Below, piece by piece: positions 1-7,960 of a stretch of DNA of 35,506 nucleotides. The DNA comes from Clostridia bacterium (GTDB taxonomy: Bacteria > Bacillota > Clostridia > Christensenellales > Aristaeellaceae): NCBI GenBank assembly GCA_900769875.1, contig CAAGII010000073.1:1-35506 (forward strand), given 5' to 3'. The position numbers and the translations under genes are program-made. The stretch's first letter is position 1. Each line of letters begins with the position of its first letter. The notes under the pieces were generated by a model that worked only from the letters and a program-made list of their open reading frames with translations, did no database searches and had not been told where the DNA came from.

Positions 1-756
1 CTGTATGACATCGGCGTGATCCCGAACAAGGAAGCCTACAACAAGCGCACCAGCCACGGCATGATCCTCGGCGCCAACGGCGAGAAGATGAGCAAGTCCC
101 GCGGCAACGTCATCAACCCGGACGACACCATCGCGGAGATCGGCGCGGACGCGTTCCGCCTGTACGAGATGTTCATGGGCGCGTTCGATCAGGCGATTCC
201 GTGGAGCACCAACGGCGCGAAGGGCTGCCGCAAGTTCCTGGAGCGCGTATGGAGATTGCAGGACATGCTGGTGGAAGGCGACGCGTATTCGGACGCTCTC
301 TGCGTGAAGATGCACGAGGCGGTGAAGAAGGTTTCCACCGACTATGAGCAGATGAAGTTCAACACCGCCATCGCGGCGATGATGTCCCTGGTGAACGATA
401 TGTACGCGCAGGGCACTGTGACCCGCTGCGAGCTGGAAACGCTGCTCAAGCTGCTCAGCCCCGTCGCGCCGCACATCTGCGAGGAGATGTGGCAGCATCT
501 CGGCCATGCCGAGCCCATTCATCATCAGCCGTGGCCGACGTGGGACGAAAGCGCCATGAAGCGCGCCGAGGTGGAGATCGCCGTGCAGGTGAACGGCAAG
601 GTGCGCGGCCGCATCATGGTGCCCGCCGACCTCACCCGCGAGGACGCCGCCGCCGTGCTGCCCACCCATGACGAGGTGCGCAGGCTGGTGGGCGACAAGC
701 AGATTGTGAAAATGGTGTTCGTGCCCGGCAGGCTGCTGAATCTTGTGGTGAAGTAA
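1..756 (+). CDS. leuS: Leucyl-tRNA synthetase, C-terminal part (cut by window start)
   Basis: Cytoplasmic class I aminoacyl-tRNA synthetase that charges tRNA-Leu. Only the last 251 codons are visible; the frame is open to base 1, so the start lies upstream. The fragment begins in the catalytic core just before the class I signature KMSKS (residues 29-33 of the fragment, in the context GEKMSKSRGN), followed by the alpha-helical anticodon-binding region (SPVAPHICEEMW) and the small C-terminal domain that contacts the tRNA elbow (VQVNGKVRGRI). The order and spacing are those of bacterial LeuS. An intrinsic terminator follows nine bases after the stop. Confidence 0.97.
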   Translation: MYDIGVIPNKEAYNKRTSHGMILGANGEKMSKSRGNVINPDDTIAEIGADAFRLYEMFMGAFDQAIPWSTNGAKGCRKFLERVWRLQDMLVEGDAYSDALCVKMHEAVKKVSTDYEQMKFNTAIAAMMSLVNDMYAQGTVTRCELETLLKLLSPVAPHICEEMWQHLGHAEPIHHQPWPTWDESAMKRAEVEIAVQVNGKVRGRIMVPADLTREDAAAVLPTHDEVRRLVGDKQIVKMVFVPGRLLNLVVK

Positions 757-764
757 TCATGCTC

Positions 765-797
765 AGGGGAAGGGGCGCGCCGCTCCTTCCCCTGTTT
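765..797 (+). terminator. Intrinsic terminator after leuS
   Basis: A perfect 9-bp stem (765-773 with 785-793), extendable inward by three more pairs including a G-U, has a short loop and is followed by a weak T tract. It separates leuS from the secreted-protein gene. Confidence 0.75.
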
Positions 798-894
798 CGG
801 ATGGCGGTCAGCGCGGTATTTTTCGTTTGGTAACGCATGCTTTGCGTGCGCTGCGGCGTTGTTTGTGGTGAAATAGGCCCTGGAGGTGACGGCA

Positions 895-1737
895 ATGAAG
901 CGATGGAGCGTATGTACGCTTCTTGTGCTGGTGCTTGTGAGCGCGCTCGCCCTTGCCGAGGATACCTGCGTGATTGACGTGACGCAGGGGGAGGCGGAGG
1001 TGGTGACGGAGTGCGGCTACATCCGCGTGACCGCGCCGCTTGAGGGCGACGCGGTGCTGACCGTGCGCGCCCCGGACGGGAGCGTGTGCTATCAGCGCGC
1101 GTACAGCGGCTGCGACGGCGCGTTCAGCTCGGAGGAAATCTACCTGCGCCAGAGCAGCGTCCAGTCGCGCTATGAGGTGTCGCTTGCCTGCGGTGACGCG
1201 GCCTACAGCTTTGCCGTGACGCGCAGGCTGCCCCGCATGACGCGCATCGCGGCGTGCAGCGGCGGCTATCCGCTCTCTTCCATCACGGGGAGCGACGCGT
1301 GGCAGACCGTGACACTGGTGGACGTGGCCGCGCTGGAGGGCGGAAGCATGACCGTGCCGCTGCAGGCCTGCGGACAGTACGGCCTGGGCGAGGTGCGGCT
1401 GCGCGTGAAGGACGGCGGGCTGACCGTCACCGTGCACGCGATGGACGGCGTGAGTGTGAACGACGCGAGCGTGCTGGTGGCTGCCAGCTCCATCGCGGTG
1501 ATGGAGCTGCGGCGCAGCGGCTACGGCGTCAAGCGCGTAAACGCGCCGGGCTGCTTCTCCGGCGCGCTGGATACGCCCATCGACCTGATGGGCGTGGCGT
1601 ATGTGGCGGTGTATACCCAGCTGGATGTGGATTTCGACCCGACCCTTGTCGAGTATGCGCCCACGCTGAAGCTGCCCGGCCAGTATGAGTGCTGGCTGCA
1701 CCTGCTGGAGCAGACCGACAGCGAGGCGGTGGGATAA
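895..1737 (+). CDS. Secreted protein of unknown function
   Basis: A 280-residue protein that I cannot assign to a family. The N-terminus is a clear Sec signal peptide: MKRW, a hydrophobic core of Leu and Val, and a probable signal peptidase cut after ALALA, leaving a mature protein starting EDTCVID. The mature chain has several cysteines, is rich in beta-strand-like alternating segments, and has no transmembrane helix or sortase motif, so it is probably exported and free or loosely wall-bound. The ATG at 895 was chosen because GGAGG at 882-886 sits 8 nt upstream; an in-frame GTG at 886 overlaps that site. It is monocistronic, between two terminators. Confidence 0.8.
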   Translation: MKRWSVCTLLVLVLVSALALAEDTCVIDVTQGEAEVVTECGYIRVTAPLEGDAVLTVRAPDGSVCYQRAYSGCDGAFSSEEIYLRQSSVQSRYEVSLACGDAAYSFAVTRRLPRMTRIAACSGGYPLSSITGSDAWQTVTLVDVAALEGGSMTVPLQACGQYGLGEVRLRVKDGGLTVTVHAMDGVSVNDASVLVAASSIAVMELRRSGYGVKRVNAPGCFSGALDTPIDLMGVAYVAVYTQLDVDFDPTLVEYAPTLKLPGQYECWLHLLEQTDSEAVG

Positions 1738-1750
1738 CCCCGTTCAATCA

Positions 1751-1803
1751 AGGGAGCGCGGCTCTCACGGCAGTGTGCCGTGCAAAAGAGCCGCGCTCCC
1801 TTT
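1751..1803. terminator. Bidirectional terminator
   Basis: A perfect 14-bp GC-rich stem (1752-1765 with 1787-1800) lies between convergent genes. A TTT tract follows on the plus strand; on the minus strand the tract is poorer. It serves the secreted-protein gene and the HAD gene. Confidence 0.9.
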
Positions 1804-1808
1804 GCGTA

Positions 1809-2438
1809 TCACGCAAGAATCCAATCCGCCGCCGCGCGAAGGCTTGGCAGCACCGGCGCACCGGATCGCTGAAGCTGCCGGTCATTTTGATGCCCGCCGG
1901 ACACAAGCAGGCAGCGGCAGCCCACCGCCGAGGCGACCTCCGCGTCGTGGCAGCTGTCACCGATGAACACGACCTCATCGGGGCTGAGGCCAGTCTGCGC
2001 CATCATGGCCACGGCGAGGTGCGTTTTGCTGGTGGCGTAGATATCGCCGATGCCCAGCAGCTGCTCAAACATCCCATCCAGCGCGGGGTGCGCAGCCACC
2101 TGCTCGCGCAGCAGCTCCTGCTTGGTGGCGGAGAGAATCAGCTGCGCCATGCCCGCGTCGCGCAGTCTTTGCACGGTTTCCACCGCGTCCCTCCTGAGCG
2201 GAGCGGATGGATACGCCGCCACATACGCGTCGCTCCACGCCCTGCCCACCTCGGGGAAGGCCTCGTCCGACACGCCGCAGAGGCGGTAATAGTCCCTGAC
2301 GGGGAAGCGGAAGATGTCGCGGTAGCGCTCCAGCGTGATGGCGGGATAGCCGTAGCGCGTGAACACCTCGCCGGTCACGCGCACCGCCATCTCCACGTCG
2401 TCCAGCAGCGTGCCGTTCCAGTCCCAGACAATCTGCAT
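1809..2438 (-). CDS. HAD-superfamily hydrolase (phosphoglycolate phosphatase-like)
   Basis: A 209-residue cytoplasmic HAD hydrolase of the phosphoglycolate-phosphatase/beta-phosphoglucomutase type, probably dephosphorylating a small phosphometabolite. The nucleophile motif is DWNGT (Asp6 to Thr10), motif II Ser103 (ILSAT), motif III Lys138, and motif IV GDSCHDAE with Asp161 and Asp165. The second Asp of the usual DxDGT is Asn8; the same DWNGT version occurs in other bacterial HAD proteins, so this is not necessarily inactivating, but it removes the classical general acid/base. The helical cap is between residues 15 and 90. The ATG at 2436-2438 has AAGGAGA upstream. It starts 13 nt after the LysR gene and is probably co-transcribed with it. 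The substrate cannot be read from the sequence. Confidence 0.88.
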   Translation of the reverse strand: MQIVWDWNGTLLDDVEMAVRVTGEVFTRYGYPAITLERYRDIFRFPVRDYYRLCGVSDEAFPEVGRAWSDAYVAAYPSAPLRRDAVETVQRLRDAGMAQLILSATKQELLREQVAAHPALDGMFEQLLGIGDIYATSKTHLAVAMMAQTGLSPDEVVFIGDSCHDAEVASAVGCRCLLVSGGHQNDRQLQRSGAPVLPSLRAAADWILA

Positions 2439-2451
2439 GCTCTGTCTCCTT

Positions 2452-3330
2452 TCATGGCTTCACGCTATCGCGAAGCGCCTGCGCAAAGACCTCTCCGGCG
2501 CGGGAAAAAATCTGGTACCGCTTCCAGACCACGCTTGCGCCGACGGTGAGCGCCGGTTCCAGCGGGCGGAACGAAAGCTCGGGCGCAAAGCGGCCGGACA
2601 GCGACGACAGCGTGACGGCAAGCCCCATGCCCGCCTCCGCCATCAGCGCGGCGCTCTGCGTCAGGCTGAAGGTGCCCGCCACCTGCATGGTGCAGCCTGC
2701 GCGGAGAAACCAGCGGCTCACATCGCCGTCCTCCAGCTCGCTGCGGGGCAGCAGCAGCGGCGTGCGCTCCAGGGCGCCGGGCGTGAGCGAAGACCGCTCC
2801 GCCAGCGGATGCGCGGCGGGCAGCAGCACGCCCCACGCGTCCTTTTCCGGCAGTGGCACGGCCTCGTAGCGCGCCGCGTCCACGTCGCCCAGCAGCACGG
2901 CGAAATCCATCAGCCCCTTGTCCAGCCGCTCCATCAGCTCCGCCTTTTCCCCGCTGAAGGTGTGAAAGCGGATGCCCGTCTGGCGCGACTGCACCTCGCG
3001 CGCCAGCTGCGCCACGCGCCGGAACGCGCCGCTCTCGCCCGCGCCGATGGTGATATCGCCCGTGACCGAATCGCTGCTGATGTTCATTTCATCCTCGGCC
3101 TTGTGCACCAGCTCCAGTATCTCCTCCGCGCGCTTGCGCAGCAGCATGCCCTGCTCGGTGAGCATGACGCGGCGGTTGCCGCGGATGAGCAGCTGGCAGC
3201 CCAGCTCCTCCTCCATGTCGTGGAGCTGGCGCGAGAGCGTCGGCTGGGTGATGTGGAGGTATTCGGCGGCGGCGGAGATTGACTGCTCGCGCGCCACCGC
3301 CAGAAAATACTGCAGCATCCGCACCTCCAT
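2452..3330 (-). CDS. LysR-family transcriptional regulator
   Basis: A 292-residue LysR-type regulator: an N-terminal winged helix-turn-helix (residues 1-60, with SISAAAEYLHITQPTLSRQL as the recognition region) and a periplasmic-binding-like effector domain (about 90-290). The ATG at 3328-3330 is preceded by GGAGGAGG. A longer frame to 3390 was rejected because its start falls inside the -35 box of the gene's own promoter. It is transcribed divergently from the Gld-type ABC operon, the usual arrangement for a LysR protein and its target, and lies upstream of the HAD gene in the same direction, so either could be its target. The effector is unknown. Confidence 0.92.
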   Translation of the reverse strand: MEVRMLQYFLAVAREQSISAAAEYLHITQPTLSRQLHDMEEELGCQLLIRGNRRVMLTEQGMLLRKRAEEILELVHKAEDEMNISSDSVTGDITIGAGESGAFRRVAQLAREVQSRQTGIRFHTFSGEKAELMERLDKGLMDFAVLLGDVDAARYEAVPLPEKDAWGVLLPAAHPLAERSSLTPGALERTPLLLPRSELEDGDVSRWFLRAGCTMQVAGTFSLTQSAALMAEAGMGLAVTLSSLSGRFAPELSFRPLEPALTVGASVVWKRYQIFSRAGEVFAQALRDSVKP

Positions 3331-3361
3331 CCGCGACACCCCCTCCTCCGGCAATGGATAC

Positions 3362-3390
3362 AGTATAGGGGCGCGGGCGCGACTTGTCAA
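3362..3390 (-). promoter_or_regulatory. Promoter of the LysR-HAD operon
   Basis: On the minus strand TTGACA (3385-3390), a 17-bp spacer and TATACT (3362-3367) form a near-consensus sigma-A promoter about 30 bp before the LysR start codon. Confidence 0.85.
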
Positions 3391-3432
3391 GAAAGAGCGG
3401 GGCGGCCCGGCGGCTTATCACACAAAGTTCAT

Positions 3433-3461
3433 TTGTCTTGCCTGCGCGGCTATGGTATAAT
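3433..3461 (+). promoter_or_regulatory. Promoter of the Gld-type ABC operon
   Basis: TTGTCT (3433-3438), 17 bp, then TATAAT (3456-3461) with a TG one base before it (extended -10). It is back to back with the LysR promoter, 42 bp apart, so a LysR dimer bound between them could act on both. Confidence 0.85.
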
Positions 3462-3493
3462 GAAGCCATCTGCGTAGGAAGGGAGCGGTGGAT

Positions 3494-4432
3494 ATGATCG
3501 GCCTAGAGCATGTCACCAAGCGGTTCGGTCTGGTGGAGGCGGTGAGCGACCTGAGCCTTCATGTGCCCGGGGGGATGATCGTGGGCCTGCTGGGCCAGAA
3601 CGGCGCGGGCAAGACCACCACGCTCAACATGCTCACCGGCTATTACCCGCCCACATCGGGCCGCGTGCTGATTGACGGCATGGACATGCTGCTGCAGCCG
3701 CGTGAATGCAAGCGCCGCATCGGTTACCTGCCCGAGCAGCCGCCGCTCTATGACGAGATGACCGTGCGCGAGTATCTCCGCTTCTGCTGCGCGCTCAAGG
3801 AGGTTGTGCGGCGCGACGTCAGGCGGCATGTGGAGGAGATCATCGGCCTGTGCGGCCTTGGCGATATGGCTGAAAGGACGCTCGGCCGCCTTTCGCGCGG
3901 CTACCGACAGCGCGCGGGCATCGCGCAGGCGCTGTGCGGCGATCCGCCCGTGCTGGTGCTGGACGAGCCGACCGTGGGGCTTGACCCGAAGCAGGTGGTG
4001 GAAATCCGCGCGCTGATTGGCGAGATCGGCAAAACGCACACGGTGCTTTTCTCCTCGCACCTGCTGGGGGAGGTGCAGCAGCTTTGCAGCCGCGTGGTGA
4101 TCCTGAACCGGGGCAGGCTCTGCTATCAGGGCGATTTGAGCGCGCGGGGCGACCGGATGACGCTGCGCGCCCGGATCGCGGGCAGCGGGAAAGCGCTGCT
4201 GACATCGGTGCGCGATCTGCCCTGCGTGGAGGACGCGCAGTTGCTGGGGCGCGACGGCGCGGGCGCGTGCGAAATACGCATCCGCTGCCGCGAGCAGGCG
4301 CCCTCGCCGCAGGAGGCGCTGTTCCGCCTTCTGTGCAGGCTGGACATGCCGCTGCTGTCGCTTCGTGAGGAGCGCGACAGCCTGGAGGAAATCTTCCTGC
4401 GCGTCACCAGCGGCGACGAGCACAATGCGTAA
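3494..4432 (+). CDS. ABC transporter ATP-binding protein, Gld/ABC-2 type
   Basis: A 312-residue ATPase subunit of an ABC-2 type transporter, related to GldA. Walker A GQNGAGKT is at 34-41, the Q-loop Gln82 in YLPEQ, the signature LSRGYRQ at 133-139 (this variant is typical of Gld and ABC-2 exporters), Walker B at 153-158 with catalytic Glu158, and the H-loop His189 (SSHLL). About 100 residues after the ATPase core form the extra C-terminal domain seen in this family. ATG 3494 fits the GGAAGGGAG site at 3477-3485 (8 nt); the GTG at 3488 is too close. It is the first of three genes with a permease and a GldG-like subunit. The transported substrate is unknown. Confidence 0.93.
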   Translation: MIGLEHVTKRFGLVEAVSDLSLHVPGGMIVGLLGQNGAGKTTTLNMLTGYYPPTSGRVLIDGMDMLLQPRECKRRIGYLPEQPPLYDEMTVREYLRFCCALKEVVRRDVRRHVEEIIGLCGLGDMAERTLGRLSRGYRQRAGIAQALCGDPPVLVLDEPTVGLDPKQVVEIRALIGEIGKTHTVLFSSHLLGEVQQLCSRVVILNRGRLCYQGDLSARGDRMTLRARIAGSGKALLTSVRDLPCVEDAQLLGRDGAGACEIRIRCREQAPSPQEALFRLLCRLDMPLLSLREERDSLEEIFLRVTSGDEHNA

Positions 4433-4444
4433 GGGGGCGACGGT

Positions 4445-5152
4445 ATGCTGGCTGTCTGGAAGCGCGAATTGCAGGCGTACTTTTTCACGCCCGTGGGGTA
4501 TGTGTACATGGGCGTGTTTCTCACGCTTTCCTCGGTGATGTTCTATGTGCAGATCATGCAGGCGCGCTCGAGCGACCTTAACACGTTTCTTGGGCAGATG
4601 GGCTATCTGTGGATGCTGCTGTGCCCCGTTTTGACCATGCGCCTGCTGGCGGAGGAAAAGCAGAAGCGCACCGACCAGCTGCTTTTGACAAGTCCCGTCT
4701 CCCTGCCCGGCATGGTGCTGGGCAAGTTTCTGGCGGCGGTGACGGTGATGCTGCTCACCGTCGCGCTGACGCTGCTCTATGTGATGATTGTCGCCGTGTA
4801 CGGCGAGGTCTATCCCGGCGAATTGCTGGTGGGGTATCTGGGGTTCATGCTGCAGGGCTGCGCGTTTCTGTCGGTGGATCTGTTTGCCTCGGCGCTGGTG
4901 GCGTCGCCCGTCACGGCGGCGCTGCTCGGCTTTGGCGCGAATCTGTGCCTGTGGATGATGGACGTGCTGATTGTCTCCGCGCCGCCGGCCGTGTCCGGCG
5001 TACTGAGCTTTCTGAGCCTGTACAGCCGCAGCGAGCCGTTCCTGATGGGGCAGCTTTCCTACGCGGGCGTGGGTTATTTTCTCTCGGTGACCGCCGCGTT
5101 CCTGCTCCTTACCGTGCATACGCTGGACAGCCGCCGCTATCGGGGGGTGTGA
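4445..5152 (+). CDS. ABC-2 type permease (GldF-like)
   Basis: A 235-residue integral membrane protein with about six hydrophobic helices. It starts with the short amphipathic N-terminus of ABC-2 permeases (LAVWKRELQAYFFTP). The cytoplasmic loop EEKQKRTDQLLLTSPVS is the conserved coupling region of GldF-type permeases. The start lies 12 nt after the ATPase stop, and the next gene starts 3 nt after its own, so the three are translated as one operon. It forms the membrane channel of the complex. No sign of truncation. Confidence 0.9.
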   Translation: MLAVWKRELQAYFFTPVGYVYMGVFLTLSSVMFYVQIMQARSSDLNTFLGQMGYLWMLLCPVLTMRLLAEEKQKRTDQLLLTSPVSLPGMVLGKFLAAVTVMLLTVALTLLYVMIVAVYGEVYPGELLVGYLGFMLQGCAFLSVDLFASALVASPVTAALLGFGANLCLWMMDVLIVSAPPAVSGVLSFLSLYSRSEPFLMGQLSYAGVGYFLSVTAAFLLLTVHTLDSRRYRGV

Positions 5153-5155
5153 CGC

Positions 5156-6637
5156 ATGAAAAGAAAAAAGCAAAGGGCTTCCCTGCCCTTCTACCGCTCG
5201 CCGTGCTTCCGCTACGGCGCGCTGTCCACGGCGCTTGTGTGCGCGTGCCTTGCGGCGCTGCTGGTATGCAACCTTGTGCTGGACACCGCCGAAAAGCGCG
5301 GCGGCTGGCGCAGGGACTACTCCTTCAACGCGCTTCTGACCACCACGGAGCAGACCCGGCAGGTGCTGGATACGCTGGAGCATCCCGTGCATATCTACGC
5401 GCTGTACGACCGGGGCCGCGAGGACGCGCCGCTGCTTGAGCTGCTCGACCGCTACGCCGCGCTGAGCGACCTTGTCACCTGGGAGCAGACGAGCATCAGC
5501 CTCAATCCCGCGCTGCTGGACCGCTTTCAGGGCGCGACATCGGACGACGCGCTGTCCGGCGACCAGCTGATCGTCTCGTGCGAGGCGACCGGGCGATGGA
5601 AAATTCTCAATGCGACCGATTTCGTCTCCCTTTCCTTTGACGAGGAGGCGGGCGAGTTCGCCTACGCCGGGCTGACCTACGAGCGCAGCATCACGCAGGC
5701 GCTTTCGTATGTGAGCCGATCCACCGTGCCGCGCGTGATGATCCTGCAGGGGCACGGCGAGCTGGATGAGGACGGCACCGCGCTCTTCGCCTCGCTCCTT
5801 GACACAAACGGCTGCGATGTGTACTACTTCACCCTTGACCACGCGGACGCGGCGCTTTCGCCGGATGATCTGCTGGTGCTGCTTTCCCCCGTGCGCGACC
5901 TGACGGACGCGGAGCTGAAGACCATTGCCGCCTTTGCGCAATCGGGCGGCAGCCTCCTGATGACCTGCGATTATTCCGATCCCATCTCCGGCATGCCCAA
6001 CTATGCGTCGCTGCTGCGCATGTACGGGTTTGAACCCAAAACCGGCATGGTGCTTGCCTCGCAGGATGAGCCGAGCACCTACTATCAGGGCAACCGCGCC
6101 TACCTGATCCCCGCCATGTGCTCCACGGACATCACGCAGGCGCTGGTGGACGCGCGCGATACGTTTCTGGTGCTGGCCGCCAGCCGCGCCTTTGCCATCC
6201 CCACGCTATCCGACAGAAGCCTGCGCGTGGAGCCGGTGCTTGTGTCCTCCTCCGCGTCGTATCTGCGCGATTTCTCCTCCGGCTCCTCCTCCCTCGCAAT
6301 GCAGGAGGGGGACGAGGCCGGCCCCTTCGCCCTCGCGCTGCAGGCCGAGCGCGTGACCGACGAGGGCGCCATCAGCCGCGCGTTCGTGCTGGGCGCGTCC
6401 ACGCTGCTGACCAGCGAGGACGGCTACGCCATCACCGTGAGCCAGGAGCTGATCCTGCGCGTGGTGCAGTACCTGCTGCGTGAGCAATCCGTCAGCCCGG
6501 ACATCATGGCGAAGGTCGCCGTGCGTCCGGGGCTCTCCGCCGCCTCGGTGCGCATGGGCAGCCTGCTGCTGGTGATGCTGCCCCTGTCGGTGCTCTGCGC
6601 CGCGCTGCTGGTGCTGCTGCCCCGCCGCAACCGCTGA
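5156..6637 (+). CDS. GldG-like auxiliary subunit of ABC transporter
   Basis: A 493-residue protein with one transmembrane helix near the N-terminus (about residues 19-42), a large extracytoplasmic region, and one helix at the C-terminus (about 467-487) followed by PRRNR. This topology and its place behind an ATPase and a GldF-like permease match the GldG family. The segment around VPRVMILQGHGELDED is a ThuA/GATase-like region found in these proteins, although no catalytic triad can be claimed. The N-terminal KRKKQR keeps the tail in the cytoplasm. No terminator is visible after it; the next gene has its own promoter 42 bp downstream. Confidence 0.85.
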   Translation: MKRKKQRASLPFYRSPCFRYGALSTALVCACLAALLVCNLVLDTAEKRGGWRRDYSFNALLTTTEQTRQVLDTLEHPVHIYALYDRGREDAPLLELLDRYAALSDLVTWEQTSISLNPALLDRFQGATSDDALSGDQLIVSCEATGRWKILNATDFVSLSFDEEAGEFAYAGLTYERSITQALSYVSRSTVPRVMILQGHGELDEDGTALFASLLDTNGCDVYYFTLDHADAALSPDDLLVLLSPVRDLTDAELKTIAAFAQSGGSLLMTCDYSDPISGMPNYASLLRMYGFEPKTGMVLASQDEPSTYYQGNRAYLIPAMCSTDITQALVDARDTFLVLAASRAFAIPTLSDRSLRVEPVLVSSSASYLRDFSSGSSSLAMQEGDEAGPFALALQAERVTDEGAISRAFVLGASTLLTSEDGYAITVSQELILRVVQYLLREQSVSPDIMAKVAVRPGLSAASVRMGSLLLVMLPLSVLCAALLVLLPRRNR

Positions 6638-6678
6638 CGCGCGAGCCTCCCAATGCCGTGCGTTTGTCCAAACCACGA

Positions 6679-6707
6679 TTGAAAGTTCAACAAAAATGTG
6701 GTACACT
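6679..6707 (+). promoter_or_regulatory. Promoter of the alcohol/aldehyde dehydrogenase operon
   Basis: TTGAAA (6679-6684), 17 bp, TACACT (6702-6707) with an upstream TG (6699-6700). It lies in a locally AT-rich stretch that contrasts with the coding DNA around it. Confidence 0.8.
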
Positions 6708-6739
6708 TGGCTGGCAACGTACAAAGGAGGAATCCGGCC

Positions 6740-7960
6740 ATGAACGCGCTGAAACGGCTGTATTGCCGGGCTTATCAGCTGGGCTTCCGCGCGGCGATGC
6801 CGCTGCTGCCCTACCGCAGTCCCGAGCTGCTGCCCCGTCTGCCGGCCGTCGTGCCGCTTTTGCAGGGGAAGCACATTCCATCCGTGCTGCTGGTTGCGGA
6901 CGCGACGGTGCGCCGCCTTGGGCTGACCGCGCCGCTGGAGAAGCAGCTGATGCGCTCGGGCATTGCCTGCGCCGTCTATGAGCAGGCGACGCCCAATCCC
7001 ACCGTGGCGGATGTGGAGCGCGCGAAGGAGGAATACCTCCGCCATGGCGCTGGCGCGATCATCGCCATCGGCGGCGGCTCCGCGATGGGCTGCGCCAAGG
7101 TGGCGGGCGCGCGCGTCGCGTGTCCCCGCAAGAGCGTGTCCCAAATGAAGGGACTGCTCCATATCCACACCCGCACGCCGCTGCTCATCGCCGTGCCCAC
7201 CACCGCCGGTAGCGGCAGCGAAACCACGCTGGCTGCCGTCATCACCGACAGCGAAAAGCACCATAAGTATCTCATCAACGACTTTGCGCTGATCCCCGAC
7301 TACGCGGTGCTTGACCCCGAAATGACGGTCGGGCTTCCGCCGCTTGTGACCGCCACGACCGGCCTTGACGCGCTCACCCACGCCGTGGAGGCATACATTG
7401 GCCGCTCCACCACCGCCTACACCCGCGTCATGTGCGAGGAGGCGGTGCGGCTGATCCGCGAAAACCTGGAGTGCGCGGTGGAAAACGGCGACAATCGGGA
7501 AGCGCGGCGAAGCATGCTGCGCGCATCCTACTGCGCGGGCACAGCCTTCACGCGCTCGTATGTGGGCTATGTGCATGGCGTGGCGCACTCACTGGGCGGA
7601 CAGTATGGCATTGCGCACGGTCTGGCGAACGCCGTACTGCTGCCGGTGTTCCTGCGCCTGTATGGCGGCAGCTGCCGGGCAAAGCTGGCCCGCCTCGCGC
7701 GCCGGAGCGGGCTGTGCGCCGCGTCCGTGCCGGACGCGGAGGCGGCGGAGCGCTTCATTGCGTGGATTGAGGGCATGAACCGCGCCTTCGGGCTGCCCCT
7801 GGGCTTTGCGGAAATCCGCGAGGAGGACATCCCGCACATGGCGGCGAACGCCGGCGCGGAGAGCAATCCGCTCTATCCCGCGCCCCGGCTGATGGACGCA
7901 AAGCAGCTGGAGGCGGTCTATCGCCGCGTGATGCTGACGGAGGTTATCCATGACGATTGA
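6740..7960 (+). CDS. Iron-containing alcohol dehydrogenase
   Basis: A 406-residue cytoplasmic NAD(P)-dependent dehydrogenase of the group III (iron-type) family, interconverting an alcohol and an aldehyde or ketone. The dinucleotide-binding motif GGGS is at 111-114. Metal ligands fit the family pattern: Asp210 and His214 in GLDALTH, then His279 and His293, 14 residues apart as in FucO. PTTAGSGSE (153-161) is the conserved cofactor loop. The ATG at 6740 follows AAAGGAGG; an upstream in-frame GTG at 6698 overlaps the promoter and was rejected. The stop overlaps the start of the aldehyde dehydrogenase by 11 nt, so the two are translationally coupled and probably act in sequence. Substrate chain length is unknown. 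Confidence 0.94.
   Translation: MNALKRLYCRAYQLGFRAAMPLLPYRSPELLPRLPAVVPLLQGKHIPSVLLVADATVRRLGLTAPLEKQLMRSGIACAVYEQATPNPTVADVERAKEEYLRHGAGAIIAIGGGSAMGCAKVAGARVACPRKSVSQMKGLLHIHTRTPLLIAVPTTAGSGSETTLAAVITDSEKHHKYLINDFALIPDYAVLDPEMTVGLPPLVTATTGLDALTHAVEAYIGRSTTAYTRVMCEEAVRLIRENLECAVENGDNREARRSMLRASYCAGTAFTRSYVGYVHGVAHSLGGQYGIAHGLANAVLLPVFLRLYGGSCRAKLARLARRSGLCAASVPDAEAAERFIAWIEGMNRAFGLPLGFAEIREEDIPHMAANAGAESNPLYPAPRLMDAKQLEAVYRRVMLTEVIHDD

Noticed and set aside
3503..5941. 812-codon open frame antisense to the Gld-type operon (similar long frames at 7944-9551, 22582-24744 and elsewhere)
   Set aside because: It is the mirror of three well-supported genes. Stop codons are rare in such frames because of the high GC in third positions, and the translations are His/Arg/Gln-rich without motifs or ribosome binding sites.
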